A stretch of DNA of 64,000 nucleotides, taken from Chrysomallon squamiferum. Lineage: Eukaryota; Mollusca; Gastropoda; Neomphalida; Peltospiridae. Below are positions 37,044-50,727 of this stretch, in pieces (position 1 is the stretch's first letter; each line of letters starts with the position of its first letter). The stretch is from the NCBI GenBank assembly GCA_012295275.1, contig CM022670.1, positions 12,887,083 through 12,951,082 of the forward strand, given 5' to 3'. The position numbers and the translations under genes were made by a program. The notes beneath the pieces were generated by a model. That model had not been told where the DNA came from and made no database searches. It saw only the letters and a list, made by a program, of their open reading frames with translations.

Positions 37044-38081
37044 AGTTGTATGTGCAAAAATACAGTATTTGTGACCTTCAGTAAATTATGTTTTAATTAG
37101 ATTCCAACCACTACATATTTTTCTTACCTCTGTTTCTATATTCACTACTTTTCTTGTTCAAACTGTTTAATATCCATAGTTAAAAAAAGACTAAAAAAAA
37201 TAAAAAAAATAAAAATAAGTAAATAAATTTTTAAAAACCCACAAAAAACAATAAAAGCAAAAAACAACAACCACAAAACAAAATATTTATTGTTTCTTAA
37301 TTAACTGTAAATGTTTTTTCCATTCCAACCATATAAAGGGAAAAAAAATGTATTATCTAGAACCCATTTTTAAACATTTAGTTGAAATGTTTGTGTTATG
37401 TAACTATTGTTGCTTAGTTTTAGTATTACATGTGCATGCATATAAACTTTTGTGGTTAGAATGGGAAAAAATTGTTTTATTGCATTTGATGTAATAACAA
37501 GCTGTTGTTATTTATTTATTATTCACTGAGCTGTGTTTGTTATGTCTGCTGTGTAATATCAATATAAATGTATGTCATGTATTTTGTGTGATGTTTATAC
37601 TGTAATGGCAGTTTGTAAAAAAAAAAAAAAAAAAAAAAAAATGTATTAAAAAGAGCCTAAAATGCCAAAGTCATTATATCAGCTTATATATGTTTCTAAT
37701 TACATTCATATAAGCATTATATTTATTTTTCTACACTCTTTTATATGTGTATTCTGTTGCATGAAGCCTTGAGTTATTTCTATATATCATATTTTTTAAT
37801 ATAATTATTTAAAAATGTGTATATTGCCAATGTTAATAAACTTTATATAATCTGCTATGCCTATTAATAAATCTGCCTGTTTTTTAATTTTTTTAAATTT
37901 ATTTTTACAATACATTAAAATCCATTAATTAAATTAACATCTAATAAAATAATATATCAAATACAACTTGAACAATGCTGATTAAATAAATTCTGTAATA
38001 TAAAAATCATGTATAAGTCAATTATATGATATGGATATTCAGATTTTTTGATTTTTTATTTATTGATTTTATTTGATAGTC

Positions 38082-38122
<41 letters not shown>
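38082..38122. repeat. AAT microsatellite
   Basis: About 13 triplet units. Confidence 0.97.
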
Positions 38123-38640
38123 TAATGATACATAATTAATAATTAATCTTGGCATGACATTTCCATGTAATAATAAAACAACTTTGAAAAATAAACAATT
38201 TTTAAAAAGTATTGATATTAAGCTGAACATAGTAATTTAATTAACTTTTTAAGGAAATAAGATTAAAAAAGGTATTCTACATTCATGGACATGATAGTTT
38301 AATAAAAAAATAAATAAATAAATAAATATTTTTTAAAATCTTTTTAAGCTTTTCATTATTACGTATATATATGCTGTACTGTCTAATATGCCAATTAACA
38401 GCTTCTCTGCATTTTAACATTTCTTTTCTTTATCTCTTCATAATATAAACAAAATAAATAGCAGTAAATAAATTATAAATGTAGATTTTCAGTATTATGG
38501 GTCTGTTCTATTTGCATTGTAGTAAATATTACTAAGTTAATTAGTTGTTAATACAAGTTTTTTAATCATTATTTTTAGTTAATTTGCAGTCTTTCCATTC
38601 TGTTATATAAAATAATCTTTATAATTAACTTTTACTTCAG

Positions 38641-38862
38641 ATTCATGACAAACGCTTAAGGCAGTACCGTGAGAATCTGGAAAATGTTGACTCTGAGTTG
38701 ATTACCAGTATGTGTAAGAAAAGGAAGCACCAGGATGGAGCAGAATGTGTAAAAGTGGATCTTGATTCCATAAACAGTCGTTACATGCATATGGTCAAAT
38801 GGGCAAGTGTCCGACTGAAGGACATTACAGCCATTCTTTCACAAGCAGATGTTGATGTGCAG
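38641..38862 (+). CDS. MACF1/shot: Plakin domain exon immediately before the plectin-repeat exons
   Basis: Seventy-four codons, phase 0-0, IHDKRLRQYRENLENVDSEL, then LDSINSRYMHMVKWASVRLK, ending at DVDVQ. The INSRY..LV.W.S.RL motif is a family marker. Its phase-0 end can join the plectin exon at 40351 or, by skipping, the rod exon at 62413. Confidence 0.95.
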
Positions 38863-40350
38863 GTAATTCTAATTTTGGTCTCTTAGAACTTGTTAAATAC
38901 TCCTAATGAATCTTACAACTGGGTTAAATGATGGTAAGGAAATGATGCTGTGGAATTTTTGGTGCTCCGGAACAGTTTTAAAGAATACTAAAGAGTTTCT
39001 TAAATGATGGACAAGAAGAATTTAAGTATATTTTGATTAAGTCTATTTTATTTTTTTTTTATCATTTTAGATATCAGAAATTGATTTTTGCTTTCTGAAC
39101 CATCCCATAATGTCATTTGAACTGTATGGTTTATCCAAATAATAGTTTATATGAACTAGACATTTTTGCTTGAATGATTGCAGTTTATTTCGACTCATTG
39201 AAAAAAGGTTATCTGATTTGATTTTCTTATCCTCTACACTACATAATAGCTGCTAAGCTTTAATACAACCATCATCATTAATATAACAGAGATTGATAAA
39301 AAGTCTTTTCTCACATTGAGGATGCTAGTGATGCTTTGAATGTTGGTGGTCAAGCAAAAAAGATTTGCAGTAAGCCACCTTGGATTCGAGTTCATCGATG
39401 GCTGGTATGTTTTCACATTTGATCAAACCAGCTGATTCGTGGTTTACTGATGGCACTTTAACATTATGTTTGGTTGCTGCATTCTTTATAATTTCTAGAC
39501 GATACAGACTATTTCTTTACAGCACACTTACATACATGTTTTATTATTTGGATTGCTGCACATTTGAGAGTGTTTTATCACAGCAATAAATATAGTGAAA
39601 TAAACATGGATCTGACAGTCCACATACATCAGGAATTATTTTAATAAATACATTTTAAATATATAATAGATATTAAAATAGTTCAATGCTTTATTCAGTT
39701 TAAACAAGATTGGTCAGTAAAAGATCATTTGACATTGCACTGCAACACAAAGTGTAAAATATTAGATTTTAATAATAAAAATAAACACATATATATTTTT
39801 TTTAAACTTTACCATAAGTATTATCATTACATTTTTTTCACATTTTGCATTGTATTTTACAATGATGTACTCAATATATGTGAGCATTTTTAAGAACTGA
39901 AAATTAATGTAATGTTTATTATTGAATTTATTACATACAATATGCTGTCTTACTAAAACCAGTAGTTATCACTCTGTTCATTGTATTCACTGTTTGTTGA
40001 CAAACTATTTGAACATTACTTGTCTTACTCTACAATTTTTTTTTTTTTTTTAATTAAAAACTTTTTTTTACTGGATTTTTTTATGTTCCTTTTTATTTTG
40101 TATATTAATTGATGTAAGCTTTATTTTATCATTAATCAATGTGTAAATTATTGTAATGACAGCTTTCAAATATATTAAATATCTCTTCCAAAGAAAAACT
40201 TGACATACCTTGAAATTATTTTATAATGGTGTCATGTCTTTCTATGTTTGTACAGTTTGTGTTTGAGTGGTATGTATGAATGCTTCAAAAAATAAAAATA
40301 AATTTGATAAACAAAAATTATTAATTACATTCATTTTTTCATTCTTTCAG
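38863..40350. other. Intron before the first giant exon
   Basis: Complex sequence at about 39.2-39.6 kb gives short open frames, and TTGCAG plus a GTATGT donor bound a 34-base segment near 39368. Phase and length do not fit and I see no protein match. Confidence 0.8.
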
Positions 40351-43300
40351 TTCCAAATGGTGATAGATGATGAAATTCCACTGTTAAGAACATTCCGTGC
40401 AGAGTTGGCAAAGCGTTCCTCTATGTTGTTTGATGAAGACATGGAAGGATTCTACCATCAGCTGTCAGAATTTGAAGGCTACGGAAATTTCTCTGGAGCA
40501 TTTTTGGGGGCGAGTGACCAACATACATTCAACCAGGCAAATGCCACTGCTACTGCAACAGCTGAGTTTTCCACACAGAGAAGTACACATATGACACCCA
40601 TGGACACTTCTACTGTCAAAATACCTTCTGCAGGGGAACACAATTTAGCACAGTTATCCTTTGCATTACATCAAGTTGAAAGAGCATCAGCATCTCAAGA
40701 ATTTGTAGTTGAAGAGAGAGTGAAAAAACAAGCAGATCAACAAACGTTGATTACAGTGAAAAGCAATGAGGTATCTTCCAGAGGACCTGTTCTCTGTGAA
40801 TCAGCCATTTTCAATTCACAAACTCGTGAGAAACTGACTTTAGTAGAAGCTATTCAAACTGGTTTGATAGACCCTGTCAGCCAGACTTACAATGATCCTG
40901 TTTCCAAGAGAAGGATTCCATTATCTCAAGCGGTGTCACAAGGATTTGTTTCTGAAAGTTTGTATAAACAGTTGATATCTTCCTCTGGTATTAAAGATCC
41001 CAGATCCAGAAGAGATCTCACTGTTATTGAGGCAGTAGGAAGAAATTTGTATAATCCAGTTACTAACACAGTGAAAGACCCACTAACTGCAGAATCTGTC
41101 CCACTTCAAGAAGCTTTGTCTCGAGGTCTAGTGTCTGAAACCTGTAGAGATTCTCTGCTAGGTCAGTCTGTCAGTCTTACTTCAATTACCCATTCTCAAG
41201 CCTTATTTTCTCCCAGTGATCTTTCAAAAACTGAAGCCACTCTGAGTCTTGTTCAGGCTATTGACAAAGGACTTTATGACAAATCAATTGGAACAATAAC
41301 TGACCCTGTAAAATGGAAACAAATGACTATTCTGGAAGCTGTGGAATGTGGCAGAATTAATTCAGTCTGTTGTGAAATTGCTGATCCAGACAATGGAAAC
41401 TTCATATCACTGACAGAAGCAGTAAAAAAGGGTGTGATAGATCCTGTGTCTGGAGTTTATATTCATAAAGGTACCAACAGAAGAATTCCACTTGATGAAG
41501 CTGTACAACATGGGTTACTGCATCATCCCACACCATTGCTAGATGTTGTAGTTGATGGAGGTCTTTTGGAAGATGGCAAAGTCTATGATAAAACATCAGG
41601 AGAAACTGTAACTCTAATTGATGCCATAAATTCTGGGCAGATTGATGGTGACAGGAAATGTATTATGGATCCCAGAACTAATGAAATGACATCACTTAGG
41701 GATGCTGTGAAATGTGGTCTCATAAATTCCAAAGGAAATTATATTTCTCCAATTACCCACAGAGAAAAACCCTTATTGGATGCATTACAAGATGGTGATT
41801 TAAAACTTGTCAGTGAAGATATATCATTTTCAAGAAGTGGTATCAGAGATACATCTAGGAATCAAAATATTTCTGTGGCAGAGGCCCTGAAAAGAGGGAT
41901 TATAACAAAAAAAGGAACATACAAAGACACAAGAACAGGAACGGAAATGACCATAAAACAGGCTGCAGATCGTGGGTTTTTAGACCCTTCACTTGTCAGT
42001 GTCTTAAACCAGAAAACAGGACTTGTTGACAAGACAGGTCAACAAATTTCCATTCTAAATGCTATAGGACAGGACATTGTTATTCCTGAGGAAGGTGTCA
42101 TTAAGGACCAAAGAACAGGAGAAACACTCACATTCCAATATGCTGCAAGTCAAGGTATTATTACTCCTGATGAAGCCAAAGATATTCTAGAATTGATTAG
42201 TCCTGTTATCACATCTACCTCCATCCTCACTCGAATACATCCCACTCACAATGAAACTGTGACTAGATCCCTAACAATTTCTGAAGCAACATCAAGAGGT
42301 TTGCTTGATGATCGTACTCAAAGATATACTCATCCAGAGAGTGGATTGTCCATGTCTGTGCAAGAAGCAATTGAGAAAGGTTACCTTAGTCTTTCATCAC
42401 AGTGGCCAGACACATCAGTGTTCAAAACTTTTGATGAAGTAGATCATTCCCAGAGCACATATAAATTTACTTCAAAACAAATCAGTGAAGCCAAACATCC
42501 ACCAGCAGCTGCACCAGCTGCTTCTGTTGAATCAAGCTTTTTGACCAAAGCTGGTGGGTCATATTCCTTCACAATGACAAGTGTTACTCAGCCATCTGTC
42601 ACACAAACTGTCATCTCAGAGACAAGACGTATGACTCTGAAGTCTGTTATTGATCCTAGAACTGGCAAAGAAATAAACATAACAGAAGCCATGAAGAAAC
42701 ATCTTATAGACCTTGATGCAGGTACTTACAGAGATCCTGTCACAAAATCAACTATGCCATTGAACATTGCTGTTGAGAAGGGATACATTACAGCTGATCT
42801 TGTTTCTGAACCATCACCAGACAGTGGTGAACCTATAAAGGAAACGAGATCATTTTCCATTACAGGTGTGATACACCCAAAAACTGGGGAACGGCTGACT
42901 GTGAGTCGTGCAATACATGATAGAATTCTGGACCAAGATCAAGGTGTTTATCATGGACTTGACAAAACTGGCAGACCTTTGCCAATGCCAATTAGTGAAG
43001 CAATTCAGAAAGGTTTTGTTATTGCTGAAGACATAACAACAACTGTATCTCTGCCTGGATCAATGTTGAGAGAAACCAAAACATTTATGCTTAAGAGTGT
43101 GGTCCATCCACTGACAGGGAAAATACTTTCAGTTGCTGATGCTGTTGAACAAGGTATTATTGATGAATCAGAAGGACTTTATATAAATACTGTTACAGGG
43201 ACCAAGCTATCAATTCATGAAGCAATTGAGAAAAAACTGATTGAAGCAGAACTGACTTCAGTGAGTTCCAATACTGAAGCTGATGTGAATAAGATCACCA

Positions 43301-46300
43301 CCACCAAATTTTCTACACTTGCAGTCACAGCTGTTGTTGATCCACGCACTGGCAGACTCATTACAGTTCACAGGGCAATCGAAGAAGGAATTCTTGACCA
43401 TGCCAATGGAATTTACTATAATCCAGTAACTAAGGAATCTATGCAGCTTAATGAAGCCATTGACAGCAATTTGGTATTAGTGGACACAACAAAAGCAACT
43501 GAAGAAACTGACAGATCAAGCATCACCAGCATTCACATCACCGATGAGCAGGAGTCCAATGAGTGCATACTTGTTGAAGATGTCCACACTGAATCTATGA
43601 CTTTAAGCATCACTAATGTTATAGATCCAAGAACAATGGAAATGGTATCCTTTGAAGAGGCTGTAAAATCAGGCATCTTGAATATCAATGAAGGGATTTA
43701 CTTCAACCCTACCACTGGTGAAACTATGGCACTGGCATTAGCTATGGAGAAAGGTTTGATCCATGGAGAAATAACTGACAGAACCCAAGAAGAAGAACTA
43801 ATGAGAAGTTCAGTAATTTCTGACAAACCTGCTTTTCCTCTGAAAATGATAACATCTGTTATAGACCCACGATCTGGCAAACAGATATCAGTTGCAAAGG
43901 CTGTTAGGGAAGGTTTGGTAAATGTAGAAAAAGGCACATTTACTGACACGAGGACTGGCAATACAATAAAACTGGAAGATGCTCTCAAGCAAGGTTTTAT
44001 TAATCCATCAAAACATAGCAATACTGCCCAGCTGGAAAAATCAATGGATGAAGAAGATGCTTTTGAATCACAAGTTCTTTATAAGAAAATGTTGGACAAT
44101 GAACCTCACTGGTCACTTGTTGAAATGGAGCTTGAAAAGACCACATTAGAAGAACCAGAAGAATCAGCTGTTGCTACAGAAGTGCTGCATTATTCAACTG
44201 AAATAGAAAGCCACAGTCCACTGAATATATCTACCGATTCTGTGGATAGGAAAGGTGAAACATACTCCTTTCCTTCTAAAGAAGCAGAACCACTTGGTCT
44301 TTCATTCCTTGCTGCAGCCAAGCTGGGCATTGTGGATATGAACAGTGGAAAAGTTAGAAATCCTAAAACTGGGATGTGTATGACACTTGAACAAGCTATT
44401 GCTTCAGGTCTGATTGATGAAAGCAAACCAGCAGTATGTGACAATGCTGGAAAAATGGTAACACTTAGAGAGTGCCTTCACAGAAATCTGATAGATCCTA
44501 AAACCTGCCTGTTAGATAAAACCAAAGCTAAGAATGAAAAGATAAACCAGCCCCAGAAAGTGGATAAAATGAACTTGCTTGATGTTTTTGAAAGTGGACT
44601 TCTGAATGCACAAACAGGAAAGATTTATGATCCTATTTCAGGAAAGTATTTTTCTCTGCAGGAAGCTTTGGCTAAAAATATTATTGATGGCGCTATGGTA
44701 ACTGTTAAAGATACTCAATCTGGAGAAAGGGTGCCATTAAAACGTGCACTTGTTCAAGGTCTTATTGATGGTAATCGTTGTTTGGTATGGGACAAAAAGA
44801 CCAATAAAAGAATTCCTTTTGGAATAGCAGTAGAAAGAGGCTTAGTACAAAATATGTTTGATGAATCAACAGGCAGTGTGTTGGATGTACACACAGGCAA
44901 ATTGATTCCACTTGACAAAGCTCTAATTGAAGGAAAATTGAAGTCCACTGATGTAACAATTACAGATTCACAAACTGGGGATAAGATGTCCTTAGAGACA
45001 GCTTTAAGAAAAGGAATGGTTGACAGATCAGGTGAAGTTCTGGATTCAAGAACAGGGCAGAAAATGTCTGCTGATGAAGCCCTTAAAATGGGACTGCTAG
45101 CAGTTGTTGGTGCCCCAATTCTTGCTGGCAAAATGGTTGTAGATTCTGTTAAAAGAAGACAAGGCACAAAATCTAAAAGACCAGCAGGTATCATTGATAG
45201 TCAGGTGAATGGGATTAATGGTGAATTTCAACAAGAAGAAATTTCTAAACCAAGGACTACCATTGTGTTTGCTCGGCCTGGTGATGAGATTCGTCCAACA
45301 AAACCTGGACAGGACACTGACCAGTTCTCAGAGACAATACAAGATGGTGATATGGTAAGTGTGGTAGTTGGTCAAACACCTATAGACAATATATCCTCAC
45401 ATGTATCCTCTACACACACATCTAGTTCTTCTTTCAATACACATGACATGAAAGTGGAGAGAACAGAAGTTGATACAAAGCCTGTTTCTCTTTCCCATTA
45501 CCAGGACTCTTTGTCCACTTCTGGGTTCCATCATGATCCTGTCTCAAGTGCATATAAAGTCTCAAAAGAGTCCAAACTGCTGGACCATTCCCAACCACAA
45601 CTTGTTGAAAAAAATCTAGATATAGATTGGCAGTCAGGAAAGGTGACCATCATATCCTCGGGAGAACAATTGACTGTTGCCGAAGCTGTTCAGAAAGGTG
45701 TTTTAGATTCAGAGACTGTTGATAGGTTAGCAGAAACTGCCATTCCTAAACTCAGAAGTAGCAGAGAAATAAGTATTAACTGGGAAGATGGCACAATAAC
45801 TAAAAAGTCGACAGGCCTAAAATACACAGTAAATCAAGCTTTTGATGAACACTTCATTGACAGACCTACTGCAGAAACTCTTGTTGCAGTGCTGGGAGAT
45901 GGTGACCAAAGCAGACAGTCATCAACTGAACCTGGCAATGTACAAATGGCAACAGAAATAAGAAAGTCTGTAGTTGTAGAGAGCAAACCAGACATTCAGA
46001 CATTTGAATTCAAGCAGACAACATCCACATATAAAATATCAGAAACCACTGAAATCAGTTCAGCTCCATCACTGGTACATTTTGTTAAAAAAGAAATGGA
46101 TAACTTGACTCTTGGGGAAATGATCAAGGATAATTTGTTTGAAGCTGAAACAGGCAGAGTCATTGATCCTAGGACAGGCCTCTGCATGTCTGTGAAAGAA
46201 GCTCTAGAAAGAAACCTTGTGAATGGCAATGAATCACAGATCAGAGATCCAGCCAGTGGGAAAGTTATTACTCTGAACCAGGCAGTAGAGTCAAAGGTGT

Positions 46301-49300
46301 TTGATCCTCTCACAGGAAAGCTGAGCCATGTTGGTACAGGAGAAAAAATAACACTGCAAGAGGCAGTATATGAAGGTTTAATTCCTGGTTCTTGTGACTT
46401 TGATTCCAGTGGCAGTCCTATTGGTTTGTCTCCTCCACATAAACAAGCAATGTCATCTACAGTTGAAATTGAACAACTCCCATCCACTGTTGTTGGTATG
46501 TCAATGGAAGAGGCCAAAGCCAAAGGACTTGTCAACACAGACAGTGGAACATTTACGGAACCAATTACTGGTGATATCATGTCGCTAGCAGCTGCTGTGA
46601 GTTATGGATACATTACTTCTGGAGAACCAGAGAAATTAACCACAAAAACCATCAAAGTATCAAGTACGACAAAAGATAACTTCCAGGAAAGCATATCTCC
46701 AGGTGAAATGTATGTTAAGAAAGAAAAGATTATAGATGAAGGCAATGTGGATAAGATTTCTTTTGCAGAAGCTCTAGATATGGGATACATTGATCTGCAG
46801 ACAAAAATGTACACAGATCCTAACACTGGATCAAAGATGCCTTTAGAAGATGCTATCAGAAAACAGGTTATTGACACTGTAAAACCAATGGAGCCCATAC
46901 ATGTCACTGGTCTCAGCCTAGATACTGCACAAGAGAAAGGATTATTTGATACACAAGGACATTTTAAAGATCCATTATCTGGGGAAAAAAGGACATTTCA
47001 CCAAGCAGTTTCTTCTGGTTCACTGGATGGAAAATATTCTATATATGATGTCAAGTCCCAGAAGGTGATGACTATTGAAGATGGCATGAGTGAAGGCATC
47101 ATTGATCCAAGAACTGGTCAGTTTATTGAAGCAAGAACCAATAAGAAATTTACTTTGAATGATGCTGCAAAAATGGGCCTTATAGCATTGATAGGCGCTC
47201 CCGTGGCTGCTGCCATGGCAGTAAAACAGTCACTGGAAGGGGTTTTAGATGATGGTAACACACCTAAAATTGACAAGACTCGTGGAATATCCTTCAAGAC
47301 ATCTTCAGCCAGACAGCTGTCTCCAGGAACTCTAGAAGTAACACAGATTGAAGAAATCAAACCAAAATCACAACATAGTCCAGAATCTATGACTGTTATG
47401 GAAGCTCTATCCAGTGGGTACCTAAATACCAAAACAGGATTGTTTAAAGATCCAGTTTCTGGAAAAGAAATTACAATTAAACAGGCAATTAGTGATGGAT
47501 TGATAAAGGGAAAGTCGGCTGCAATTTCTGACCCAAACAATGGAAAAAGCATTAGTCTTGAACAAGCCTTTGCTGAAGGTATTTTAGATGCAACAGGACA
47601 TATAATGGACAAATCTTCAGGTAGAGTTAAGAATCTAGATAATCTCATCAGCAGTGGACTTGTACATGAAGTGACTGATACATCCACACCATCCAGCTCT
47701 GTCATTGTTAAAAGTAATAAAAAGATTAATGTTAGTTCAGTCTTTGATCCCAGTACACAAACTGAAATTTCCTTGCAGCAGGCTATAGACAGAAACATTC
47801 TAAACCTTGAATCTGCCACATATGTGGATCCCTTGACCAGACAGTCGGTAGCTATTTCTGAAGCTATTAACAAAGGTTTAGTATCAGGTTCTTTGATGGA
47901 CGATTCTGGAAGTGTCCAAGAAGTATCAGGTTTTGCAGCACAGGTTGAATTTTCAGAAAAGAAAACTATCAAACTGAATTCTGTTGTTGATCCATTTTCT
48001 GGTAAGAAAATTTCAGTAGCAAATGCTGTTGACCGAGGTATCATTGATAAGGAGGGCAAGTATTATTCTGATCCATTATCTGGGGAACAAATTCCACTGG
48101 ACATTGCTGTTGAGAGACATCTGGTTGATGCATCTGAGATCCAGTCTGAAATGACAACTGATGAAAGATACAAGAAATCTTCTGAAAGTTCAGTCACACA
48201 AAGCAGGTCAATTAACATTGAGTTTGTCACTGATCCAGCCACTGGTAAAGAAATGCATGTATCTGAAGCTTTAAAAGAAGGTGTTTTAAATACTGATGCT
48301 GGTGTTGTTGTAAATAAACAAACAGGGGAGAAATTATTTATTGGGGAAGCTGTTAAACAGGGGTTTCTAAGAGGTAGGGAAACTGATGTTAAGAGTTCAC
48401 TGAAATCTGAAAGAACACCTGAAAAATCCATGGGTAAATCAGACTTTACTTCGATCCAGCATGGAAAATCTTTTCCTCATGGTGAAAGTGTCTCTGAAGT
48501 TTCTGCAACATTTGTTCCAGCACCAAAATTTGTTGATTCAAAATCAGTATTTAAAACAAATGAGCAAGATTCATTCCCCAAAGGTCAGGTTGAAACTTCT
48601 GTGCTGCAGAAATCATTCAGTATCACAGGAATTATGGATCCAATCACAGGGATAGTCATTCCAGTGGCAGAAGCTGTTGACAAAGGCCTGTTTGATCCAG
48701 ACAAAGGTGAGGTTGTGGTTAAGAAAACTGGTGAAACTGTACCACTCGAGGAGGCTATAGAGCATGGTTTTGTCAGTGCAGATGTTGTTGAGGGTCAGGC
48801 TCCTCAAGACTTTGCCATCATAAAAGGTCTCGTTATAACTAGTGTGTCAGACCCCAGGACAGGACAAGAGATTCCAGTTAAAGAAGCAATCAACAAGGGA
48901 ATTCTTGATGAACACAATGGTATATATTATGACCCAACTACCTCTCTATCTCTGCCAATAGAAGAAGCTTTGAAACAAGGTTTGGTGGAAGGCAGAGATG
49001 CAACTAAAGCAGATCAACAGAAGCAGGATTCCAAACAGGTGAATGTCACTGGTGTTCTGGACCCAAGAACTGGTCAAGAGGTTAACCTAGAAGAAGCCAT
49101 TATTAAGGGGTTGGTTGACCAACATGTAACTATGTACACAGATCCTTTGACAGGAAGAACAATGAAAATAGAGGATGCCATGAAAGAGAGATATGTGTCT
49201 GGCTCAATCCAGACAATTTCACAAACACAGACAACCATAACAACTAAACGACCATCATTAACATATGACATTACAGGAGCACTTGACACACAAACAGGAA

Positions 49301-50658
49301 AGAAACTGTCCACCAAGGAAGCTGTAAAACATGGACTTCTAGACCCTTCTGGAACATTTAAAGATACACAGTCTGGTGAAATTGTTAGCTTGGCTGCAGC
49401 TATTAGAAGGGGTCTTGTTTTTACAGAGAAACTTGAAGATGGCTCATCACCCAGAATCACTGAACAGAAGAGTTATCGTGGAATACGATTCAAGGATGCT
49501 TTGCAGAAAGGGCATATTGATACAACAACAGGTACATTTTATGACAAACTAGATGGTATTTCATATTCTGTTGATGAGGCCATCAGGACACACAAACTGC
49601 TAGCAGAAGATGGATCCCCATTTCAATATAAAGGTGTACAGAAGAAAGGAATAACCTTCAGTTTCCAAAATGCTCTGCGTCTGGGTCTTATTGATCCTTT
49701 GACATGCCTGTTCTGGGATCAGCCTTTAGATAAACATATTTCTATAGAGGATGCAGTTAGGAAAGGTTGTCTATCACCAGTTGCTGGAAAATATGGAAGT
49801 CAGATAGGAGAGTCAGTTATTATTTTGAAAGGAGGAGCTATCCCAAGCAAAGACAATGCTGAAATGGTTATTGATGATCAGACTGGACAGTCATGTTCTA
49901 TAGAGGAAGCTGAGGAAAAAGGTTTGGTCAGTGTAGTTGAAAAGGATGAAAGTATTCCACTGAGTGATGCCTTTGATAATGGTCTGATAGATAAAGGAAC
50001 AGGATTATTTCATGATCCTAGAACTTCTGATGTTATGACTGTAGACCAGGCAGTTTTAAGTGGAAACCTAACTGTAAAAGATTACAAGCCAAAATGGGAT
50101 GAAATGGATCAGATTGACAGTCAGAAGGGAAAGGGACCTCAAAAAGAAAAGTTTTCCATATCAGAGGCAATTAAATGTAAAATGATAGATACTGACACTG
50201 GAATTTTCACTGACAAGGACACAGGAAAATCTCTGACAGTATCTGAAGCAATCTCTACAGGCTTCCTGGAACCAACAGTTTTAAAAGAACCTAAACAAAC
50301 ATTTATGACTGACAACAAAGATCAAATTGTCATCATCACTGAAGGATCACCTTTCCAACCCAAGCAAGATATTGTATTTAAAAATGGAGAGGTTGTTTCT
50401 AAAACTGCCACAGAGATAACTGTTACAAGTGGCAGTGCATCATTCATAGCCAAACCTGGGTTTTACATTGATTCCACTGGTAATGTAGTAAATACATCAA
50501 CAGGAAACAAAATGTCCATGAAAGAAGCAGTAATGTCTGGCATTGTGGAGACTGAAAAGGCTGAAGGGAAAGAATCTGTCCAGTTAGCAGGGGAAGAGAT
50601 TCCACCTGTGCTCAAGGTCACTTCACCAGCATCAACACCATCAACTCCTAGCCCAGGA
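40351..50658 (+). CDS. MACF1/shot: Giant plectin-repeat exon 1 (3,436 codons)
   Basis: A single exon from TTTCAG at 40350 to the donor CCAGGA|GTGAGT, exactly 3,436 codons, phase 0-0. Residues 1-45 finish the plakin domain (FQMVIDDEIPLLRTFRAELA). A Ser/Thr/Gln-rich linker follows. From about residue 160 to 3,395 there is a near-continuous run of plectin-type units with the signature L.EAI..GLID plus DP.TG. I count about 82 unit signatures by eye. Plectin repeats of this kind form globular modules that bind intermediate filaments or junction proteins in vertebrates. Two hydrophobic inserts (45091-45150, 47174-47240) and two runs of regular double units stand out. GC content is far above the introns. 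Skipping it keeps the frame, as expected for isoform choice. Confidence 0.97.
42640..44012 (+). repeat. Coding super-repeat block 1 inside giant exon 1 (six double units)
   Basis: Six pairs of plectin units recur, each opening with a phrase like S(V/I)IDPRTG at about 42652, 42868, 43102, 43333, 43620 and 43858, followed by a second G.Y..P.TG unit. Spacing is 216-287 bases (72-96 residues). Confidence 0.8.
45091..45150 (+). other. Hydrophobic insert A in the plectin-repeat region
   Basis: The encoded segment GLLAVVGAPILAGKMVVDSV follows ADEALKM. It is uncharged over about 13 residues, unlike any normal plectin unit. It resembles insert B. Confidence 0.85.
47174..47239 (+). other. Hydrophobic insert B in the plectin-repeat region
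   Basis: GLIALIGAPVAAAMAVKQSL follows LNDAAKM, in the same position within its unit as insert A and about 694 residues later. It is uncharged over 16 residues and so long enough to lie in a membrane or hydrophobic core. Confidence 0.85.
47720..49440 (+). repeat. Coding super-repeat block 2 inside giant exon 1 (seven double units)
   Basis: Seven further double units of the same design start near 47734, 47983, 48228, 48631, 48846, 49057 and 49275. Examples of the opening phrase are SVVDPFSGKK, ITGIMDPITG and VTGVLDPRTGQE. They resemble block 1 more than the intervening units. Confidence 0.8.
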
Positions 50659-50727
50659 GTGAGTATAAACTTTCCTTTCACATCCCATGCTGAGCTTTCT
50701 TCTCCCTTTGTTGCTTTCTAATTTCAG

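Larger units (their letters stand above)
33563..38640. other. Large intron (5.1 kb) late in the plakin domain
   Basis: About ten times longer than most core introns. It holds a 31-36 bp minisatellite (33690-33780), an orphan exon-like segment (34924-34988), an inverted repeat (35003-35397), a TTTTA array (35084-35123), ATT arrays (36983-37042, 38082-38122) and poly(A) (37618-37640). No exon with a compatible frame was found. Confidence 0.8.

Noticed and set aside
36983-38122. Regular repeats as a CRISPR array
   Set aside because: These are uninterrupted triplet microsatellites without spacers, in an animal intron.
39368-39401. Exon-like or tRNA-like segment with GGATTCGAGTTC
   Set aside because: The 34-base length and stop in phase 0 do not fit the transcript. 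The surrounding bases do not fold as a tRNA and no A box is present.
47118-48059. A 313-residue minus-strand open frame, with several other long antisense frames in the giant exons
   Set aside because: They lie wholly inside the strongly supported plectin-repeat frame and mirror its codon pattern. No splice sites or family match.
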